Part shown: in pieces, positions 5,700 through 9,002 of the stretch
How the letters are laid out: each line of letters begins with the position of its first letter
Numbering within the stretch: the stretch's first letter is position 1
Source of the DNA: an uncultured Rhodanobacter sp.
GTDB lineage: Bacteria > Pseudomonadota > Gammaproteobacteria > Xanthomonadales > Rhodanobacteraceae
DNA length: 9,002 nt
Assembly: GCA_937906285.1 (NCBI GenBank)
Contig: CALCWL010000412.1
Coordinates: forward strand, 1-9,002
Reading direction: 5' to 3'
Program-made: the position numbers and the translations under genes
The notes under the pieces: generated by a model
Told to the model about the DNA's origin: nothing
Databases searched by the model: none
The model's input: only the letters and a program-made list of their open reading frames with translations

Positions 5700-6487
5700 G
5701 CGACCTTCTCCATGGCGATCTGCAATCCCAGCGCGGGGGCGGCGGCCAGCCGGCATGATCCCGCATTGCCGGCCAGCAAGGCGAGCAGGGCCAGGCTGCT
5801 GGCCGACGGATTGGTTCTGCGCCAAGCGGCCAGAGGCTCCGGCAAGGCATCGTCGGGCTGCGGCGGGACCAGTCGCAGGTCGAGCCGGGCCAGCGTGGCC
5901 GCGCTTGCGGCGGGCGCCAGCACCAGTGCACAGCCGAACGGTTGGTTGCTGCCGGTGACTTCCGTCAGCGGGCCGCTGCCTTCGCTGTCGCTGCACACCA
6001 GCAGCACCGGGCGCTCATCGGCCAGCACCTGGCTGGCCGCCTCGAGCAGGCCGGCACCGAAACTGGCCGCCTGCGCGGCTATCGCGGTGGATGGCGCGTG
6101 GCAGCCGGTGGCGATGGTCCAGTAGCCGACGGCGGCGTTGTGCACCGAGTTGTGGAAGCGGATCGGCGACAACTCGGCCGGCGCGCGCGCCAAGGTGGCG
6201 CACATGTAGTCGGTGATCGGCTGGTCGCCATGGGCGGAGGCGAACACGCAGGCCAGCGTGGCGGCGTCGCGGCCGCTCATCGCCACCGCCTGGCCCGCCA
6301 CCTCGATCGCCAGCAGCACGCTGGCCGGGGCACGGCGGCGTTCGTTCGCCGGCAGCGTGGCCGCGGCCGGCCGCACCGGCGCAGGCGCAGGCGTTTCGCC
6401 CGCGAGCACGCTGCGCAACGCCGCGAAGTCGGCCAGCTGCGGCGACCACAGGCCGACGCCCTCGACATGGACGCGCAGGTCGCTCAT
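5696..6487 (-). CDS. Beta-ketoacyl synthase-like chain-length-factor protein (aryl polyene type)
   Basis: A 263-residue protein resembling the short 'ketoacyl synthase 2' family, which covers only part of a condensing-enzyme fold. The diagnostic stretch is RFHNSVHNAAVGYW (110-123), followed by STAIAAQAASFGAGLLEA. Aligned with the neighbouring synthase's STACSSS, the active-site cysteine position is Ile, so it should not condense by itself. In aryl polyene systems such a protein is the non-catalytic partner of an active ketosynthase and helps set chain length. The ATG overlaps the upstream ketosynthase stop as ATGA, consistent with equimolar translation of a heterodimer, and its own stop overlaps the glycosyltransferase start as GTGA. 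Heterodimer and pathway are inferred from family and context. No symbol is given because naming differs between pathways. Confidence 0.85.
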   Translation of the reverse strand: MSDLRVHVEGVGLWSPQLADFAALRSVLAGETPAPAPVRPAAATLPANERRRAPASVLLAIEVAGQAVAMSGRDAATLACVFASAHGDQPITDYMCATLARAPAELSPIRFHNSVHNAAVGYWTIATGCHAPSTAIAAQAASFGAGLLEAASQVLADERPVLLVCSDSEGSGPLTEVTGSNQPFGCALVLAPAASAATLARLDLRLVPPQPDDALPEPLAAWRRTNPSASSLALLALLAGNAGSCRLAAAPALGLQIAMEKVA

Positions 6488-7689
6488 GCGGCGAATCCCG
6501 CGCGGGCGAAGGCCAGGCAGGCGTTGTTGCCGCCGAAGCCGAACGAGTTGCTGAGCGCCACGTCGATGTGCCGCTGCTCGTTGCGCCACGCGAACTGCGC
6601 GCCGCAGATCGGGTCGGGCGTGTCGACGCCGAGATTCCCGGGCACCAGATCGTGCTCGATCGCCTGCAGCGCCACGGTGGCTTCGACGATGCCCGCCGCG
6701 CCCAGCGTGTGGCCGGTGAAGCCCTTGGTCGAACTGGCCCGGGTGGTGGCGGGGAAGGCACGGCCGACCAGCGCCGCTTCCACTTCGTCGTTCTTCTGGC
6801 TGGCGGTGCCGTGCAGGTTGATGTAGCCGACTTGCGCGGGATCGAGCCCGGCACGCGCCAGCGCATCGTTCAATGCCAACTCCGCACCGAGTCCTTGCGG
6901 ATGCGGCGTGGACATGTGGTGCGCGTCGCTGGCTTCGCCGTAGCCGAGCAGCCGCGTCGCGTCGGGCGCGGCGTCGATCCGCTCCAGCAGGGCGAAGCCG
7001 GCCGCCTCGCCGATCGAGATGCCGTTGCGCGCCGCGTCGAACGGCCGGCACGGCCCGGGCGAGACCAGTTCCAGCGCATTGAAGCCGAACAGCACGCTGT
7101 CGCACAGGGTATCCACGCCGCCGACCACGGCCGCGTCGATCAGACCCAGCCGCAGCATCCGCTCGGCGCTGGCGAACACCTTGGCACTGGACGAGCAGGC
7201 GGTGGAGACGGTCAGGCACGGCCCTTCCAGTGCCAGTGCCGCGGCCACGAAGGCAGCCAGCGAATGTGGCGTGTGGATCGCCGCGCGCAGCATGTCGTCG
7301 GGGAAACCGCCATCCGCGTCGAGCCGCCGATACGCCTCCTCGGTGGCGCCGATGCTGGCGGTCGAGGTACCCAGCAGCAGGGCGACGCGGCTGGCGCCGT
7401 AACGCGCGCGCGCGGCATGCACGCGATCAAGGAAACCGTCCTGGTTCAGGCCGAGCCAGGCCAGCCGGTTGTTGCGGCAATCCCATGACGCGAGCGCGGC
7501 GGGCAGCGCGGCGGTTTCCAGGCCATCGACGCGGCCGATCCAGCATGCCAGCGGCGCACTGCTGAAATCGTTCGGACGCAGGCCGCTGCGCTCGCCGCGC
7601 AACGCGTCGAGCTGGGCGTCGAGCCCGTGGCCGAGTGCCGACGTGGCGGTGTGCGCGGTGACCGCGAGAGGTGTCATCACATGAGGCAT
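6484..7689 (-). CDS. Beta-ketoacyl-[acyl-carrier-protein] synthase (KS, aryl polyene/FabF-like)
   Basis: A 401-residue thiolase-fold condensing enzyme that should extend an ACP-bound acyl or polyene chain with malonyl-ACP. The catalytic triad is intact: Cys165 in STACSSSA, His293 in NLHGT, and His327 in TKGFTGHTLGAAG. Lys322 and the glycine-rich NSFGFGGNNA (381-390) are also present. It is the first gene of a three-gene - strand operon and overlaps the chain-length-factor gene by ATGA. That pairing, rather than a fab cluster, points to an aryl polyene or xanthomonadin-type type II PKS and not housekeeping fatty acid synthesis. The start is either ATG 7689 (AGG eight nt upstream) or ATG 7677 (fifth codon), which gives the more usual N-terminus MTPLAVTA. 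I kept 7689. No ACP, ketoreductase or dehydratase lies alongside. Confidence 0.9.
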   Translation of the reverse strand: MPHVMTPLAVTAHTATSALGHGLDAQLDALRGERSGLRPNDFSSAPLACWIGRVDGLETAALPAALASWDCRNNRLAWLGLNQDGFLDRVHAARARYGASRVALLLGTSTASIGATEEAYRRLDADGGFPDDMLRAAIHTPHSLAAFVAAALALEGPCLTVSTACSSSAKVFASAERMLRLGLIDAAVVGGVDTLCDSVLFGFNALELVSPGPCRPFDAARNGISIGEAAGFALLERIDAAPDATRLLGYGEASDAHHMSTPHPQGLGAELALNDALARAGLDPAQVGYINLHGTASQKNDEVEAALVGRAFPATTRASSTKGFTGHTLGAAGIVEATVALQAIEHDLVPGNLGVDTPDPICGAQFAWRNEQRHIDVALSNSFGFGGNNACLAFARAGFAA

Positions 7690-7696
7690 CGCGAAA

Positions 7697-7734
7697 GCCT
7701 AGCGGTCGCCCTGCAGCTTGCCTAGCCTGCGACC
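7697..7734. promoter_or_regulatory. Operator-like repeat cluster in the KS/DUF218 divergent region
   Basis: In the 76-bp region between the divergent starts, GCCTAGC occurs at 7697-7703 and 7720-7726 (23-bp period). Interleaved with these, GGTCGC (7704-7709) and GCGACC (7729-7734) form an inverted repeat around a central CTGCAG. The cluster begins 8 bp upstream of the ketosynthase start. It could be a regulator site or a 5' leader structure. No convincing -35/-10 pair was found on either strand, so this is a weak call. Confidence 0.3.
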
Positions 7735-7765
7735 ATTGGCGGAGTCCGATCGTCGCCAGCACGGC

Positions 7766-8515
7766 ATGAAGATGCCGCGAACGTCGTACACCGTTAAGCT
7801 GTCGCGTCTCCCGCACCGACGATGCCTTGGCGTGTCCGCCCCGCGAAAACCCTCGAAATACTTGCGCGACGCCGACGTGCTGCATGCGGCAGTGGTCACC
7901 GGGCTGGTCGTGGTGCTCAGTGCCGGCCTGGTCTGGCTCGGCTATCTGGTCCATGTATGGCGCATCGCCACGCGCAGCCCGCTGTCGCCGCCGCGACGGA
8001 TGACCGTGCTGGTGTTCGGCCGCCGGCTGGAACATGACGCGCCCGGCCATGATTACCGGCAGCGCCTGCAGCGCGCGCTGGTCCTGGCACGGCAGCAACA
8101 GACCGATCATCTGCTGCTGCTCGGCGGTTGCAGCGGCAGCGAGCTGAGCGAGGCCGCTGCCGGCGAGGCCTGGTTGCGCCAGCACGAGCTGACCGGCGAC
8201 GTGCGCGTGGAGCTCGAACAGGATTCGATCGACTCGCTGGAGAACCTGCGCCATGCGCGCCGGCTGCTGCTGGAACAGGGAAGCCTGCCGCCGGTGGCCC
8301 TGGTGACCAGCCGCTACCACCTCGCGCGCTGCCTGCTGCTGGCGCGGCGGCTCGGCTTCGACAGCATGGCCGTGGCGGCGGAGCCGTCGCTGCCGCGGCA
8401 TGCGCGTTACCTCGGCCGGCTGGTGCTGGAGGCGGGCTACCTGATGTGGATCGACATCGGCATGCGCTGGGCGCGGTTGATCGGCCACGCGCGCATGGCC
8501 GCACGCATCAGTTGA
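7766..8515 (+). CDS. Membrane-anchored DUF218 protein (YdcF/SanA/ElyC-like)
   Basis: A protein of up to 249 residues with a basic N-terminus, one hydrophobic segment (about 40-65, AAVVTGLVVVLSAGLVWLGY) and a DUF218 domain (about 80-210). Domain marks are VLVFGRRLE (81-89), LLLLGGCSGSELSEA (116-130), DSIDSLENLRHA (153-164) and VALVTSRYHLARC (177-189). The positive-inside rule places the domain in the periplasm. Relatives SanA and ElyC are linked to envelope integrity and lipid-carrier or peptidoglycan metabolism, but the biochemical activity is unsettled and none is assigned here. The start is uncertain. ATG 7766 has no clear Shine-Dalgarno, and the next 37 codons contain CGA four times and AAA twice, unlike the rest of the gene, so GTG 7832 or GTG 7877 are real alternatives. 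It diverges from the ketosynthase operon; a shared role is unproven. Confidence 0.8.
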   Translation: MKMPRTSYTVKLSRLPHRRCLGVSAPRKPSKYLRDADVLHAAVVTGLVVVLSAGLVWLGYLVHVWRIATRSPLSPPRRMTVLVFGRRLEHDAPGHDYRQRLQRALVLARQQQTDHLLLLGGCSGSELSEAAAGEAWLRQHELTGDVRVELEQDSIDSLENLRHARRLLLEQGSLPPVALVTSRYHLARCLLLARRLGFDSMAVAAEPSLPRHARYLGRLVLEAGYLMWIDIGMRWARLIGHARMAARIS

Positions 8516-8610
8516 GCTGCGCCGGATCAGGGCGGCGCGGCGCTGCACCGCAGCCGGTCGCGCACGGCTGCTTGCTAAGCTTGGCTCCATCGAATCTTTC
8601 GGGCCAGACG

Positions 8611-9002
8611 ATGAGTGCACAAGCCGACCTTGCCGAAACCTTCCTGCGCGAACTGCAGGACCGCATCTGCGCCGCGATCGAGCAGGCCGATGGCGGCGCG
8701 CGCTTCGTCGAGGATGCGTGGACGCGCACGGCGGGCGGCGGCGGGCGCACTCGCGTACTGCGCGATGGCGCGGTGTTCGAGCAGGCCGGGGTGAACTTCT
8801 CGCGCGTGCACGGGCACCAGCTGCCGCCCAGCGCCACCGCGCACCGGCCGGAGCTGGCCGGCGGCAGCTTCATCGCCACCGGCGTGTCGCTGGTGCTGCA
8901 CCCGAAGCCGACCACCCACGCCAACGTGCGCTACTTCGAGGCCAGCAAGGAGGGCGTGGAGCCGGTGTGGTGGTTCGGCGGCGGCTTCGACCTCACCCCG
9001 TT
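8611..9002 (+). CDS. hemF: Oxygen-dependent coproporphyrinogen III oxidase, N-terminal part (3' end outside window)
   Basis: The first 130 codons of the aerobic, cofactor-free enzyme that converts coproporphyrinogen III to protoporphyrinogen IX using O2. The N-terminus (LRELQDRICAAIEQADG) and the blocks RTAGGGGRTRVL, VFEQAGVNFSRVHG, SATAHRPELAGGSF, GVSLVLHP, HANVRYFEA and VWWFGGGFDLTP follow E. coli HemF in order with few differences. The ATG at 8611 fits the family start. Only a weak GGG lies upstream and no FNR-type box was seen in the 95-bp gap after the DUF218 gene. That gap holds a G/C-rich hairpin candidate (8538-8556). It performs the same haem step as HemN encoded 4.5 kb upstream, so the organism is equipped for haem synthesis with and without oxygen. 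The open end is a window edge. Confidence 0.96.
   Translation, partial: MSAQADLAETFLRELQDRICAAIEQADGGARFVEDAWTRTAGGGGRTRVLRDGAVFEQAGVNFSRVHGHQLPPSATAHRPELAGGSFIATGVSLVLHPKPTTHANVRYFEASKEGVEPVWWFGGGFDLTP

Noticed and set aside
5016..6125. 369-codon open frame on the + strand opposite the glycosyltransferase and chain-length-factor genes
   Set aside because: It is an antisense shadow without family features, running opposite two genes with clear motifs and overlapping start/stop junctions.
8538..8556. Hairpin (CGG and CTGC pairing with GCAG and CCG, ACC loop) after the DUF218 gene, as a terminator
   Set aside because: The stem has a 2-nt bulge, only seven pairs and no following T-run. In this composition such hairpins are expected by chance.
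8572..8600. TTGCTA with GAATCT/TCGAAT as a sigma-70 promoter for hemF
   Set aside because: The spacing between the candidate hexamers is 12-14 bp, too short for a normal promoter, and no better pair was found.
7427..8620. 397-codon open frame on the - strand covering the DUF218 gene and the start of the KS gene
   Set aside because: It is a shadow frame with Arg/His/Gln-rich translation and no motif. Both the KS (- strand, another frame) and DUF218 (+ strand) genes are supported by family motifs.

Overview
The window looks like chromosomal DNA of a high-GC gammaproteobacterium of the Xanthomonadales, most likely the Rhodanobacteraceae/Xanthomonadaceae side (Rhodanobacter- or Dyella-like). This is inferred from protein character, strong G/C third-position bias, GGGAATA/GGGAATC-type heptad repeats and an aryl-polyene/xanthomonadin-type ketosynthase pair. 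No search was run, so the genus is a guess. Coding density is high: nine genes plus regulatory and repeat DNA, with no tRNA, rRNA, CRISPR array or transposase seen.

Region 1 (1-2464, + strand) is a tyrosine/homogentisate catabolic operon. It holds the 3' end of 4-hydroxyphenylpyruvate dioxygenase (hppD), complete homogentisate 1,2-dioxygenase (hmgA), and a fumarylacetoacetate hydrolase family gene. Together they carry 4-hydroxyphenylpyruvate to homogentisate, cleave its ring, and hydrolyse the product to fumarate and acetoacetate. The maleylacetoacetate isomerase step is not encoded in the window. A 175-bp imperfect palindrome of G-rich heptads follows the operon, and one arm is a canonical G-quadruplex motif.

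Region 2 (about 2660-4934, + strand) is a low-oxygen unit. A near-consensus FNR/Anr box (TTGAC-N4-ATCAA) precedes hemN (oxygen-independent coproporphyrinogen III oxidase/dehydrogenase). hemN is followed 35 nt later by an fnr/anr-type regulator with all four [4Fe-4S] cysteines and the FNR recognition helix. The arrangement suggests that FNR activates hemN and possibly its own gene.

Region 3 (4938-7689, - strand) is a tightly coupled three-gene operon, converging on fnr with only 3 bp between stop codons. In transcription order it encodes an active beta-ketoacyl-ACP synthase, a short chain-length-factor-like partner without the catalytic cysteine, and a family 2 glycosyltransferase. Junctions are ATGA and GTGA overlaps. 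These resemble parts of an aryl polyene/xanthomonadin pathway, but the ACPs, ketoreductase and dehydratases it would need are not here.

Region 4 (7690-9002, + strand) has a divergent control region, a membrane-anchored DUF218 (YdcF/SanA/ElyC-like) protein, and the first 130 codons of hemF (oxygen-dependent coproporphyrinogen III oxidase). The window therefore carries both the anaerobic and aerobic enzymes for the same haem step, with the oxygen-sensing regulator between them. I found no clearly new system. The most interesting items are the FNR-box geometry at hemN, the heptad palindrome and the separated KS/CLF/GT2 operon.
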